Source: Mycobacterium kyorinense (GTDB taxonomy: Bacteria > Actinomycetota > Actinomycetes > Mycobacteriales > Mycobacteriaceae). From it: DNA of 64,000 bases. The notes beneath the pieces are model-generated. The model did no database searches. It had not been told where the DNA came from and was given only the letters and a program-made list of their open reading frames with translations. The stretch is from assembly GCF_001672775.1 (NCBI RefSeq), contig NZ_LZKJ01000125.1, forward strand, positions 55,006 through 119,005, given 5' to 3'. Below are positions 48,658 to 58,819 of the stretch, in pieces (positions within the stretch are counted from its first letter, which is position 1; every line of letters begins with the position of its first letter). The position numbers and the translations under genes were made by a program.

Positions 48658-48969
48658 TCAGATGAACGCGGTGATGAACGCCAGCACTGCGGCAAACCAG
48701 GCGACAAGAGCGGCCAGCACGCACAGCGAGCCCACCGACATCAACTTGTCGCTGCGCTCGGCGTCCCGCCCCATCATGACCCCGAGGCTTTGCGGTATCC
48801 GGCGAAACACCTCGCGCCACTGCACCCGCGATGCGGCCCGCTTGGCGCCGGTGGGATCACCCGCGGTACGACGGTGCGGCGCCACCCCGCCGCCGTTGGT
48901 GAAGAGCATGAGCCCGCCCACAAACATCACGGCGCCGACGATGACGCACACTACGGCCAGCCAGAGCAA
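48658..48969 (-). CDS. Small membrane protein of unknown function
   Basis: A 103-residue protein with a first membrane helix (WLAVVCVIVGAVMFVGGLMLF) and a last one (SVGSLCVLAALVAWFAAVLAFITAF) separated by a basic cytoplasmic loop with RRIPQSLGVMMGRDAERSDK. I do not recognise the family. The TTG at 48969 follows GGAGGGA closely. It converges on the GH65 gene with seven bases between stops. 75 nt separate it from the TetR gene upstream, with nothing else in them. Confidence 0.7.
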   Translation of the reverse strand: MLWLAVVCVIVGAVMFVGGLMLFTNGGGVAPHRRTAGDPTGAKRAASRVQWREVFRRIPQSLGVMMGRDAERSDKLMSVGSLCVLAALVAWFAAVLAFITAFI

Positions 48970-49044
48970 CGTCCCTCCTTCATTGGCGAGGACTGTTCAC
49001 CCAGCGTTGCCCCGGATGTGCCGGCTTCAAACGTCACCGGCTGG

Positions 49045-49608
49045 TCAATGCGGTTCAACCAGCCGCGCCACCTCGGCGGTGACGGCCTGCTGCAAGTCTG
49101 ACTCGGTCAGCTCGCCGATGCCGGCCGCCGAACGCAGGAAAGGCTCAAACAACCGCCAACCAAGCTGCAAGGCAACAGCATTGGCGACGGCTACCCGCGC
49201 GTTTAGTTCGCTGTCGTGTCGCGACCGGACCTCGTCCAGCAGCTGCGACACGCCTGGGAACCGGGTCTGCAACTGCCCGACTTGATAGCCATCGAGTAAT
49301 GCCCGGGCAAGCACCCGCAGATGCCGGTCGAAGGCCCGCTCCGCTTCCGGCGCGCCGGTCTGCAGCAGCTCGGTGGTGGTTGTGCCCAGGTGGTCGAGAA
49401 CCGCGCCGACCAAATTCTCCTTGCTGCCGAAGTGGCGATGCACCAGCCCGTGGTTGACCTTCGACCGGGCGGCGATGTCGCGGATCGACGTCGCGGCCGG
49501 GCCGCCCTCCGCGAACAGGTCGGCGGCGGCGGCCAGGATGGCCGCCACCACCTCTTCCCGCCCTACCGGTATCTGCTCGCCCCGGTCTCTTGCCACTCGC
49601 GTAGTCAT
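49045..49608 (-). CDS. TetR family transcriptional regulator
   Basis: A 187-residue TetR repressor. DNA-binding domain: [40 protein letters not shown] and [20 protein letters not shown]. The ligand domain is helical with no recognised specificity. The ATG at 49608 sits inside a perfect 16-nt palindrome, so binding would block both promoter and start. It is divergent from the alkylsulfatase gene and probably controls it, perhaps in response to sulfate supply or an alkyl sulfate. Confidence 0.88.
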   Translation of the reverse strand: MTTRVARDRGEQIPVGREEVVAAILAAAADLFAEGGPAATSIRDIAARSKVNHGLVHRHFGSKENLVGAVLDHLGTTTTELLQTGAPEAERAFDRHLRVLARALLDGYQVGQLQTRFPGVSQLLDEVRSRHDSELNARVAVANAVALQLGWRLFEPFLRSAAGIGELTESDLQQAVTAEVARLVEPH

Positions 49609-49650
49609 ATGACTACACTAGCCTACGTAGTCAACTGGCTACAGTCATAT
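49601..49650. promoter_or_regulatory. Palindromic operator between TetR and alkylsulfatase
   Basis: GTAGTCATATGACTAC (49601-49616) is a perfect palindrome over the TetR start codon. GTAGTC recurs at 49627-49632, part of CTACGTAG (49623-49630), and AGTCATAT recurs at 49643-49650. The array covers the whole gap between the two genes and leaves 21 nt to the alkylsulfatase ATG. Confidence 0.78.
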
Positions 49651-49671
49651 TGCGATTCGAGGACCTTCGAG

Positions 49672-50562
49672 ATGACCATTCCCTCGGCTCTGGCCGTGAC
49701 CAAGCTGGGCAGTCGCATCGGCGCGCGCATCGACGGCGTCCGACTCGGCGGCGACCTCGACGCGGCGACGCTCGAGGAGATTCACCGGGCGCTGTTGGCC
49801 CACAAGGTGATCTTTTTCCGCGGTCAACACCACCTCGACGACGCCCAACAGCTGGCCTTCGCCACCCTGCTGGGCACCCCGGTCGGCCACCCGGCGATCA
49901 AGTACGACGACGCGCCGACCATCACGCCGATCGACTCCGAGTACGGCAAGGCCAACCGCTGGCACACCGACGTCACGTTTGTCCCGAACTACCCGGCCGC
50001 ATCGATCCTGCGGGCCGTCACCCTGCCCAGTTACGGCGGATCGACGTTGTGGGCCTCGACCGCGGCCGGCTATGCGGCGCTACCCGAACCGCTCAAACGG
50101 CTTGCCGACAGTCTCTGGGCGCTGCACAGCAACCGGTACGACTACGCCGCGGCCGCCACCATGACCGACGAGCAGCGGACGCTGCGAGAGGCGTTCGAGA
50201 AGCGGGACTTTCGCACCGAGCACCCGGTGGTGCGGGTGCATCCGGAGACCGGCGAACGCACGCTGGTGGCCGGAGATTTCGTCCGCGGGTTCGTCGGGCT
50301 CGACGAGCACGAGTCCCGTGTGCTGTTCGACTTGCTTCAGCGGCGAATCACCGTGCCGGAGAACACGATCCGGTGGAACTGGGAGCTCGGTGACGTCGCC
50401 ATCTGGGACAACCGGGCCACCCAGCACCGGGCCGTCGACGACTACGACGGTCAGCGCCGCCTGATGCACCGGGTCACGTTGATGGGTGATGTACCCGTCG
50501 ACGTGGCGGGGCAACGGAGCCGGGTGATCAGCGGTGCCCCGCTGGAGGCCGTCGCGGGTTAA
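49672..50562 (+). CDS. 2-oxoglutarate-dependent alkylsulfatase (TauD family)
   Basis: A 296-residue Fe(II)/2OG dioxygenase like M. tuberculosis Rv3406 (295 residues), a type II sulfatase that splits alkyl sulfates to aldehyde and sulfate. The iron site is [19 protein letters not shown] (His-x-Asp) with the distal His in [12 protein letters not shown]; the 2OG-binding Arg is in [17 protein letters not shown] is the substrate-proximal loop of TauD proteins. ATG 49672 was chosen; an open frame to 49321 runs antisense over the TetR gene. Its TTAA end overlaps the choD stop. Confidence 0.93.
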   Translation: MTIPSALAVTKLGSRIGARIDGVRLGGDLDAATLEEIHRALLAHKVIFFRGQHHLDDAQQLAFATLLGTPVGHPAIKYDDAPTITPIDSEYGKANRWHTDVTFVPNYPAASILRAVTLPSYGGSTLWASTAAGYAALPEPLKRLADSLWALHSNRYDYAAAATMTDEQRTLREAFEKRDFRTEHPVVRVHPETGERTLVAGDFVRGFVGLDEHESRVLFDLLQRRITVPENTIRWNWELGDVAIWDNRATQHRAVDDYDGQRRLMHRVTLMGDVPVDVAGQRSRVISGAPLEAVAG

Positions 50563-52295
50563 CCCGCCGAGCTCATCGGCTCGATCGGCAGCCAGCGCAG
50601 CCCGCCGGGCGCGTCGGCGGGCACCACCGGATGCTGCGGAGCGATCGGGTCCAGGCGCCGATACGGCTCACCCTGGCGCGGGCGTAGATCATTCTCGCCC
50701 TTGTTCGGCCACAGCGACGCGGCACGCTCAGCTTGCGCAGTGATGGACAGCGACGGGTTGACGCCCAGGTTGGCCGAGATTGCGGCGCCGTCGGTGACTA
50801 ACAGCGTCGGATAGCCGTACACCCGCTGATACGGGTCGATGACGCCGTGTTCGGGGCTGTCGCCGATCACCGCACCGCCCAGGAAGTGCGCAGTCAGCGG
50901 GATGTTGAACAGCTCTCCCCACGTTCCGCCGGCCACGCCGTCGATCTTGGCGGCGATGCGGCGAGTGACCTCGTTGCCCACCGGAATCCAGCTCGGATTG
51001 GGTTCGCCATGCCCCTGCTTGCTGGAGTAGCGGCGAATGCCAAACCGCCCGCGCCTGGTGAACGTGGTGATCGAGTTGTCCAGGTGCTGCATGACCAGCG
51101 CGATCACCGTGCGCTCGCTCCACCGCCGCGGGTTGAGCAGCCGCAGAATGCCGCGCGGGTCTTCGCGGGCCTGATCCAGCAGCTGTCGCCACCGCGGGGT
51201 GTCGGTGCCCTCCGGGCCGGGCCCATCGGTCATCAGAGTCTGCAACAGCCCCATCGCGTTGGAGCCCTTGCCGTAGCGGACCGGTTCGACGTGGGTGTCC
51301 GACGTCGGGTGAATCGACGACGTGATCGCCACCCCGTGCGTCAGATCCAGGTCGGAGCTGACTTCCAGGCGGCCGGCGCCGACGATCGACTCGGAGTTGG
51401 TGCGGGTCAACACCCCCAACCGCTCGGACAGCCGCGGCAGCTTGCCGGTGTCGCGCATCTTGAACAGCAGCTTCTGGGTGTTGAACGTGCCCGCGGCCAG
51501 CACCAGATGCGTCGCGGTGAAGGTGCGCTTGTCTCGGCGCACCCAGCGACCGGTGCGCGCCGTATGAACCTGCCACACACCGTCGGGCCGCTGCTCGAAG
51601 CCGGTGACGGTCGTCATCGGATGTACTTGCGCGCCAGCGGATTCCGCGAGATACAGGTAGTTCTTGACCAGTGTGTTCTTGGCGTTGTGGCGGCAGCCGG
51701 TCATACATTCTCCGACTTCGAGGCAACCCGCGCGGGCCGGGCCCGCGCCGCCGAAATACGGGTCGGGCACGGTCTTGCCTGGGACCTTCTGCCCGTCCGG
51801 CCCGAAGAACACTCCGACCGGGGTGGGCACGAACGTGTCGCCCACGCCCATCTCGTCGGCAACCTCTTTGACGATGCGGTCGGCATCGGTGAACGTCGGG
51901 TTCTTGACCACGCCCAGCATCCGCTGCGCCTGGTCGTAGTGCGGCATCAGCTCAGAACGCCAGTCGGTGATGTGGCTCCACTGGCGGTCGGCGAAGAACG
52001 GCTCCGGCGGCACGTACAACGTGTTGGCGTAATTCAGCGATCCCCCGCCGACGCCGGCGCCGGCCAGCACCATCACGTTGTTCAGCAGGTGGATGCGCTG
52101 GATGCCGTAGCAGCCCAGCTTCGGCGCCCACAGAAATTTGCGCAGGTTCCACGAGGTCTTGGCGAAATCCGCGTCGGCGAAGCGGCGACCCGCCTCCAGC
52201 ACGCCGACCCGGTAGCCCTTTTCGGTCAATCGCAGCGCGGTGACGCTGCCGCCGAACCCCGAACCGATGATGAGAACGTCGTAATCCGGTTGCAC
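50559..52295 (-). CDS. choD: GMC-type oxidoreductase, cholesterol oxidase-like
   Basis: A 578-residue flavoprotein, the same length as recalled for Rv3409c. The FAD Rossmann motif is [20 protein letters not shown] at the N-terminus. [15 protein letters not shown] is the second FAD contact and [20 protein letters not shown] the C-terminal GMC signature. [18 protein letters not shown] holds a conserved Cys/His region. M. tuberculosis ChoD is named as a cholesterol oxidase, but it is not the enzyme mainly responsible for cholesterol breakdown, so the steroid substrate is uncertain. It is convergent with the alkylsulfatase gene, sharing TTAA, and 111 nt downstream of guaB3 on the same strand. Confidence 0.92.
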   Translation of the reverse strand: MQPDYDVLIIGSGFGGSVTALRLTEKGYRVGVLEAGRRFADADFAKTSWNLRKFLWAPKLGCYGIQRIHLLNNVMVLAGAGVGGGSLNYANTLYVPPEPFFADRQWSHITDWRSELMPHYDQAQRMLGVVKNPTFTDADRIVKEVADEMGVGDTFVPTPVGVFFGPDGQKVPGKTVPDPYFGGAGPARAGCLEVGECMTGCRHNAKNTLVKNYLYLAESAGAQVHPMTTVTGFEQRPDGVWQVHTARTGRWVRRDKRTFTATHLVLAAGTFNTQKLLFKMRDTGKLPRLSERLGVLTRTNSESIVGAGRLEVSSDLDLTHGVAITSSIHPTSDTHVEPVRYGKGSNAMGLLQTLMTDGPGPEGTDTPRWRQLLDQAREDPRGILRLLNPRRWSERTVIALVMQHLDNSITTFTRRGRFGIRRYSSKQGHGEPNPSWIPVGNEVTRRIAAKIDGVAGGTWGELFNIPLTAHFLGGAVIGDSPEHGVIDPYQRVYGYPTLLVTDGAAISANLGVNPSLSITAQAERAASLWPNKGENDLRPRQGEPYRRLDPIAPQHPVVPADAPGGLRWLPIEPMSSAG

Positions 52296-52326
52296 CCGGC
52301 CAGCCTAGCTCCCAAAACCCCCCGCT

Positions 52327-52378
52327 CGAGCGTGAAGTTGGGTTCACGCTCGGTGCCCAACGTGAAGCTAAGTTCACG
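52327..52378 (-). terminator. Tandem hairpins after guaB3
   Basis: CGAGCGTGAA-gttggg-TTCACGCTCG (52327-52352) is followed by a second, weaker copy CGTGAA-gctaag-TTCACG (52361-52378). They lie 28 nt downstream of the guaB3 stop. There is no T-tract. They are likely the end of the guaB2-guaB3 transcript and separate it from choD. Confidence 0.6.
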
Positions 52379-52406
52379 CTCGGCGGTGGGGGCGGGCGGC
52401 GGCTCG

Positions 52407-53534
52407 TCAACTGCCGACGGTCAGGCCGACCTTCTGGAATTCCTTGAGGTCGCAGTACCCGGCCTTGGCCATCGAACGGCGCAAACCACCGACGAGGTTC
52501 AGCGAGCCGAACGGGTCGTCGGACGGGCCGCTGAGGACCTGGCGCAGCGGCGGCCGTTCCCCGATGGCGACCTGCAACAGCGCGCCGCGCGGCAGCGACG
52601 GGTGCGCCGCGGCGGCCGGCCAGAACCACCCGTCGCCGAGCGCTTCGGCCGCCTCGGCCAGCGGCGTGCCCAGCACCACCGCATCGGCGCCGCAGGCAAT
52701 CGCCTTGGCCAGCTCGCCGGAGGTGTGGATGTCCCCATCGGCCAGCACATGCACGTAGCGGCCGCCCGTCTCGTCGAGGTATTCGCGGCGGGCCGCGGCG
52801 GCGTCGGCGATCGCGGTGGCCATCGGCACGCTGATGCCCAGCACCTCGTCGCTGGTGGTCACACCGCGTGTCGAGCCGTAGCCGACGATGACGCCGGCAG
52901 CCCCGGTGCGCATCAGGTGCAGCGCGGTGCGGTGGTCGAGCACCCCGCCGGCCACCACCGGCACGTCGAGCTCGGAGATGAACGTCTTGAGGTTGAGCGG
53001 CTCGCCGTCGCTGGCGACGCGTTCGGCGGAGATGATCGTGCCCTGGATGACAAGCAGGTCGATACCGGCGGCCACCAGCGCCGGGGTCAGCGCCTGCGCG
53101 TTCTGCGGGCTCACCCGCACCGCGGTGGTCACGCCGGCCTCGCGAATGCGGGCCACCGCGGCGCCCAGCAGCTCGGGATCCAGCGGCGCGGCGTGGAATT
53201 GCTGCAGCAGCCGGATCGCCGCCGAGGGTTCGGGTTCTTTGGCCGCGGCCTCGACAACCTGGTCGATCTTGGCCGCCACGTCGGCGTGCCGGCCGATCAG
53301 CCCTTCGCCGTTGAGCACTCCCAGGCCGCCGAGCCGGCCCAGCTCGATCGCGAATTCCGGAGACACCAGGGCATCGGTCGGGTGGGCGATGACGGGGATC
53401 TCGAACCGGTACGCGTCGAGCTGCCAGGCCGTCGACACATCCTGCGAGGAGCGGGTGCGCCGGGACGGGACGATGTTGATGTCGTCGAGTTCGTAGGTAC
53501 GACGGGCGGTGCGGCCCATGCCGATCTCGACCAT
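52407..53534 (-). CDS. guaB3: IMP dehydrogenase-like protein GuaB3
   Basis: A 375-residue IMPDH/GMPR-fold protein, equal to Rv3410c in length. It lacks the CBS pair of GuaB2. The phosphate-binding loop that in IMPDH reads GPGSICTTR is GYGSTRGVTTSDEVLG here, with no catalytic Cys, so IMPDH activity is not expected. M. tuberculosis has three guaB genes and only GuaB2 is an active IMPDH. The start is set at ATG 53534 (MVEIGMGRTARRTYE); the frame reaches 53558 with other Met codons. It is 20 nt downstream of guaB2 and cotranscribed. Confidence 0.92.
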   Translation of the reverse strand: MVEIGMGRTARRTYELDDINIVPSRRTRSSQDVSTAWQLDAYRFEIPVIAHPTDALVSPEFAIELGRLGGLGVLNGEGLIGRHADVAAKIDQVVEAAAKEPEPSAAIRLLQQFHAAPLDPELLGAAVARIREAGVTTAVRVSPQNAQALTPALVAAGIDLLVIQGTIISAERVASDGEPLNLKTFISELDVPVVAGGVLDHRTALHLMRTGAAGVIVGYGSTRGVTTSDEVLGISVPMATAIADAAAARREYLDETGGRYVHVLADGDIHTSGELAKAIACGADAVVLGTPLAEAAEALGDGWFWPAAAAHPSLPRGALLQVAIGERPPLRQVLSGPSDDPFGSLNLVGGLRRSMAKAGYCDLKEFQKVGLTVGS

Positions 53535-53554
53535 GTCACGCATGAACGACCCAT

Positions 53555-55237
<1,683 letters not shown>

Positions 55238-55282
55238 CTAGACCGCTGGCGCGATACCAACCCGGCTGCGTAATGTGGAGCC

Positions 55283-55675
55283 GTGCGCGACTACCTCCCA
55301 CCGGGTTTGCCGCCCGACCCCTTTGCCGATGACCCATGCGATCCGTCGGCGGCGCTGGATGCCGTCGAGCCGGGTCAGCCGCTGGATGCCCAGGAGCGGA
55401 TGGCGGTCGAAGCCGACTTGGCCGACCTCGCGGTATATGAGGCATTGTTGGCGCACAAGGGTATTCGCGGTCTGGTGGTGTGCTGCGACGAATGTCAGCA
55501 GGACCACTACCACGACTGGGACATGTTGCGCGCCAACCTGTTGCAGTTGCTCGTCGACGGGACCGTCCGCCCCCATGAGCCGGCCTATGACCCGGAACCA
55601 GATGCCTACGTGACCTGGGATTACTGCCGCGGGTACGCCGATGCCTCGCTCAACGAGGCGACGACGGAAAGCTAA
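55283..55675 (+). CDS. DUF5319 protein
   Basis: A 130-residue acidic protein (Rv3412-like, about 136 residues there). Conserved features are LPPGLPPDPFADDP at the N-terminus, LDAQERMAVEADLADLAVYEALL, and a Cys/His-rich segment LVVCCDECQQDHYHDWDMLR that could bind a metal. GTVRPHEPAYDPEPDAYVTWDYCRGYADA follows the family pattern. Function unknown. The GTG at 55283 has GGAG five bases upstream. It is divergent from guaB2 and convergent with rsdA, sharing CTAA. Confidence 0.88.
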   Translation: MRDYLPPGLPPDPFADDPCDPSAALDAVEPGQPLDAQERMAVEADLADLAVYEALLAHKGIRGLVVCCDECQQDHYHDWDMLRANLLQLLVDGTVRPHEPAYDPEPDAYVTWDYCRGYADASLNEATTES

Positions 55676-56697
55676 TTTTCACCCGGACCGTCGTTTTTTC
55701 CGTCACTACTCGGAACGGGTTGTTGGCTGGTGCTTTTCGCCGCAGTCGACGGCATCTGCGTGGTTTGAGTCACAGTGACCACCTGTGAGGGCGACTGAGC
55801 GGGCGTCGGTGCTGACGTCGTCGGCGTGGTCGCATTGGCGGTCGGCGGCGCCGAGGTCGACGGGCTGGGCGGGGTTTGCGAGGCCGCGGCGGGCGGCACC
55901 GACGTCGGCGTCGAGGCCGGCACCGGGCTTGCCGTGGTTGTCGCGGCCGGTGCGGTCGTGGTCGGCGCCGCAGCAGAGGACGGCACCGAGGTGGTGGGCT
56001 CGGAGCTGGACGCCGAGACGCTCACCGGCATCGTCGTCGTGGTCGCCGGTGGCACCCCGGGGTCGGGCACCGTGCTGGGGGCGACGGTGGCATTGGGATC
56101 GTGGGTGGCGACCTTGGCGTTCAACTGATTCATCTGATCGACCAGCTGCTGTTTGCGGCTGGTGTCGTTGACGGTTTGCACACTGTCGTTGACCGCGGCG
56201 AGCTTGTCCTGCGCCTGGCTCCACTGACCTTGGTTGATCATTTGCTGGACTTGCTCCAGCTCGGTTTTGGCGGCCAGTTCGACGCGATCGTCATGCACTG
56301 ACGGTGGTTCCCCGAACAGCATCCTGTGCATCCCGTAGAGCGCGTCGCCGGGCTGCGCGTTGCCCACCAGAGCGCCGAAGCCACCCAGCGCCAGCACCGC
56401 CGCGGCGGCCGACCCGGCCAGCGCTAGGCCGCGCCGGCGGGGCGGCTGGTCGGTCAGTCCGCGTTCCAGCGCCGCGATGGCCTCGGCGTCGCTGACCAAG
56501 CCGCTTGCCGGCGGCCACCTCAAGTCGTCGCGCCAGTCCGCCAGCAGCGCGGCCAGCGCGTCGTCGCCGGGTTCCACGAACTCGGGGAAGCCGACGGGCT
56601 CGCGTGTCGCCAGGGCGTCAAGCAGCCGGTCGGTGTGCGCCAACGCGGCCAGGTCGGGTTGGTCAAACGGGGTGCGACCGTAATCAGACATAGTCAC
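55672..56697 (-). CDS. rsdA: Anti-sigma-D factor RsdA
   Basis: A 341-residue single-pass membrane protein in the place of Rv3413c, the anti-SigD factor. Residues 1-100 are cytoplasmic and include the SigD-binding helix region (PDLAALAHTDRLLDALATRE, DDALAALLADWRDDLRWPP). The membrane helix is [22 protein letters not shown]. The outer part has a helical segment (AKTELEQVQQMINQGQWSQAQDKLAAVNDS) and a long Thr/Pro/Ser-rich tail. RsdA is removed by regulated proteolysis to free SigD in M. tuberculosis. Its ATG overlaps the sigD stop by 14 nt. Confidence 0.92.
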   Translation of the reverse strand: MTMSDYGRTPFDQPDLAALAHTDRLLDALATREPVGFPEFVEPGDDALAALLADWRDDLRWPPASGLVSDAEAIAALERGLTDQPPRRRGLALAGSAAAAVLALGGFGALVGNAQPGDALYGMHRMLFGEPPSVHDDRVELAAKTELEQVQQMINQGQWSQAQDKLAAVNDSVQTVNDTSRKQQLVDQMNQLNAKVATHDPNATVAPSTVPDPGVPPATTTTMPVSVSASSSEPTTSVPSSAAAPTTTAPAATTTASPVPASTPTSVPPAAASQTPPSPSTSAPPTANATTPTTSAPTPAQSPSQVVTVTQTTQMPSTAAKSTSQQPVPSSDGKNDGPGEN

Positions 56698-57262
56698 GTC
56701 CTGCCGCGACGATTTCGGACTTCAACCGGGTCAGCGCGCGGTGTTGTGCCACTCGGACCGCGCCCGCGCTGGTGCCGACGGCGGTGGCGGTCTCCTCGGC
56801 GCTCAGCCCGACCACGACCCGCAGAATCAGGATCTCGCGCTGTTTGTCGGGCAAGATCTCGAGCAATTCCGCCATCCGGCTCACCGAATCGGCTTCGACG
56901 GCCAACTGCTCGGGCCCCGCATCGGTTGAGCGTCGCTCGGGAAGCGATTCCGCCGGGTAGGACAGGTCGCGGCCGGCGGCGCGGTGCGCGTCAGCCACTT
57001 TGTGTGCGGCGATGCCGTACACAAAGGCCAGGAAGGGGCGTCCGCGGTCCCGGTAGCGCGGCAGCGCCGTGATGGCGGCCAAGCACACCTCCTGCGCGAC
57101 GTCATCGGCCGAGAGGCCGCCCCGCTCGATCGTGCCGAGGCGCGCGCGGCAGTAGCGAATGACGATCGGGCGGATCGTTTCCAGCACTTCTCGAAGCGCG
57201 TCCCGATCCCCTGCCACAGCGTCAGCGACAACAGCGTCGAGACGTTCTTCCTGCACTGTCAT
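56684..57262 (-). CDS. sigD: ECF sigma factor SigD
   Basis: A 192-residue ECF sigma factor. Region 2 includes RPIVIRYCRARLG, LSADDVAQEVCLAAITALPR (contact to core and -10) and PFLAFVYGIAAHKVADAHRA. Region 4 is EILPDKQREILILRVVVGLSAEETATAVGTSAGAVRVAQHRAL, a helix-turn-helix for the -35 box. SigD of M. tuberculosis acts in stationary phase and starvation. The start at 57262 gives MTVQEERLDA; an upstream extension is not open. It forms an operon with its anti-sigma gene. The 90 nt between it and the Rv3415c-like gene upstream must contain its promoter. Confidence 0.94.
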   Translation of the reverse strand: MTVQEERLDAVVADAVAGDRDALREVLETIRPIVIRYCRARLGTIERGGLSADDVAQEVCLAAITALPRYRDRGRPFLAFVYGIAAHKVADAHRAAGRDLSYPAESLPERRSTDAGPEQLAVEADSVSRMAELLEILPDKQREILILRVVVGLSAEETATAVGTSAGAVRVAQHRALTRLKSEIVAAGRDYV

Positions 57263-57352
57263 TCGACGGCGATATCTCCAACGTTACGAACCGAACACAG
57301 CCCGGCACGGCGACCCAGCTAAAACCATAAGGTCCGCTTCGCTGTTTCCCGG

Positions 57353-58168
57353 TTAGCGCGCGCTCCAGACCCCTCCGGCGTGGCGCACGTGTTCGGCGGC
57401 CGTGTCGCGGATCTCGCGCAGCGCTTGGTTGGTATGCGCAGTGCTGCCGAGGTCGACCAGCAGGCAGGCCACGGCCCAGCGCAGCGGCGCCAGACCCCAC
57501 TGGTCGGTGTCCTGCAGCGCCGCCTCGCCGACGGCGCGGGCCCGATTCAGGTCGCCGGCGCTGCACAGCGCAGCGGCGAGCACCACGGCGCTTTTGACCC
57601 GATGCCGCGCCGAGTCGGCGGCCGCGGCCAGCTCGACTGCGATCTCGGCATGACTGACTGCGCGCTGGCCGTCGCCGCTCGCCATCGCCAGCTCGGCAGT
57701 GACCCAGGCGCGGCGCACCGCCAACCGCTGGCCCGCCGATTCCGCCAAGGGCTCCGCGCGGCGGAGCAACGCCGCCGAGGCCGCGAACCGACCCACGCCC
57801 AGGGCGTCGGCGGCCAGTCCGATCACCGCGTCGGCGCGCGCCTCGGGATCGCTCCCGGCCAGCGCCAACGCGCGGCCGTCCCAACCGCGGGCGAGGGCGT
57901 GCCATCCGAGCTGCCGCAGAAACGATGCCCGCGTGCTGTGCGCCAGCGACGCCAGCCGACCGCTCGGCGCAGCGCGGATAAGCGTCGCCAAATCGGTGCG
58001 CGCGTTGCCGTAGCGGCCCTGCCCGCCCGCTGCGACCGCGCGCAGCCACAGCTGCTGCGGGGTGTGCGCGGTCGGCAGCGGCCAGCGTCCGGGCTGATCT
58101 CCGAACGCCGCTGCGGTAAGGGTTGCCTCGATCTTCGAAGCGCAACGGGTATCAATCACTGTGAGCAT
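57353..58168 (-). CDS. Rv3415c-like helical repeat protein
   Basis: A 271-residue, Ala/Arg-rich, all-helical protein resembling Rv3415c (about 275 residues). The spacing of GRYGNARTDLATLIRAAPSG, LGRFAASAALLRRAEPLAES and GDLNRARAVGEAALQDTDQW suggests TPR-like helical pairs. There are no membrane segments or signal peptide. Function unknown; it is next to sigD on the same strand and could be cotranscribed. ATG 58168. It is divergent from the whiB3 region. Confidence 0.85.
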   Translation of the reverse strand: MLTVIDTRCASKIEATLTAAAFGDQPGRWPLPTAHTPQQLWLRAVAAGGQGRYGNARTDLATLIRAAPSGRLASLAHSTRASFLRQLGWHALARGWDGRALALAGSDPEARADAVIGLAADALGVGRFAASAALLRRAEPLAESAGQRLAVRRAWVTAELAMASGDGQRAVSHAEIAVELAAAADSARHRVKSAVVLAAALCSAGDLNRARAVGEAALQDTDQWGLAPLRWAVACLLVDLGSTAHTNQALREIRDTAAEHVRHAGGVWSAR

Positions 58169-58510
58169 TAGTTAAAAGTTCGTGGTTTCTTTGTTACGGC
58201 GACATTAACCCAGGGCCGGTATTAATCCTCGTGGTTTCCATACCGCCTAAGCGCGAGCAGGCAAATCCCGACATAGAGCATCGTCGCGGTAGCACCTAGT
58301 GCCCCCAACAATTGCATCGCGGCGATGAACGCGAAGTAAATTCTCAAGGCACAGTTGGATATTCGGTCACACAAGCCGAGATTGACGGAATTTCCGCGAT
58401 ACCCATACCTTAATGTCAGCGAGTAGTCATCGGCGACGTTGCTCGAACCAGCTGGCGACCTGCCTGTTCGAAAACTGGTCTCCACATGCGCACGCGGAGA
58501 GGAGTTTCCA
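58169..58510. promoter_or_regulatory. Upstream region of whiB3 and the Rv3415c-like gene
   Basis: 342 nt without a firm gene. It is A+T-richer than the genes around it, as expected of promoters in both directions; the long whiB3 leader could start here. On the minus strand a short frame 58222-58317 (ATG, 31 codons; 41 with a TTG at 58347) encodes a hydrophobic stretch with LGATATMLYVGICLLAL followed by RRYGNHED, which would be a one-helix membrane peptide. I see no other motif. Confidence 0.5.
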
Positions 58511-58819
58511 ATGCCACAGCCAGAGCAACTACCGGGACCCAACGCCGATATCTGGGATTGGCAACTGCAAGGCGCTTGCCGAGGGGTGGATTCGTCGGTG
58601 TTCTTCCATCCCGACGGGGAGCGCGGCCGGGCTCGTCTGCAACGCGAACGCCGCGCCAAGGAAATGTGCCGACGCTGCCCGGTGATCGAGCAGTGCCGCA
58701 CCCACGCGCTGGAGGTCGGCGAGCCCTACGGCATCTGGGGCGGTCTGTCGGAGACCGAACGCGATCTGTTGCTCAAGCGCGACTTGGGCCGCTCCCGCGG
58801 GATTCGCCGCACGGCCTAA
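58511..58819 (+). CDS. whiB3: WhiB3 redox-sensing Fe-S transcription factor
   Basis: A 102-residue WhiB protein. The four [4Fe-4S] ligands are Cys23, Cys53, Cys56 and Cys62 (GACRG, EMCRRCPVIEQC). The GIWGG turn follows at about 80 and the basic tail KRDLGRSRGIRRTA binds DNA. WhiB3 senses O2, NO and redox state, binds SigA, and controls polyketide lipid synthesis. ATG 58511 with GAGGAG upstream. The length equals the M. tuberculosis protein. Its end overlaps the cyclase stop in CTAA. Confidence 0.97.
   Translation: MPQPEQLPGPNADIWDWQLQGACRGVDSSVFFHPDGERGRARLQRERRAKEMCRRCPVIEQCRTHALEVGEPYGIWGGLSETERDLLLKRDLGRSRGIRRTA

Noticed and set aside
55672..56697. Secreted mucin-like protein in place of an anti-sigma factor
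   Set aside because: The Thr/Pro tail alone suggests it, but the cytoplasmic N-terminal domain, single membrane helix and overlap with sigD make RsdA the better call.
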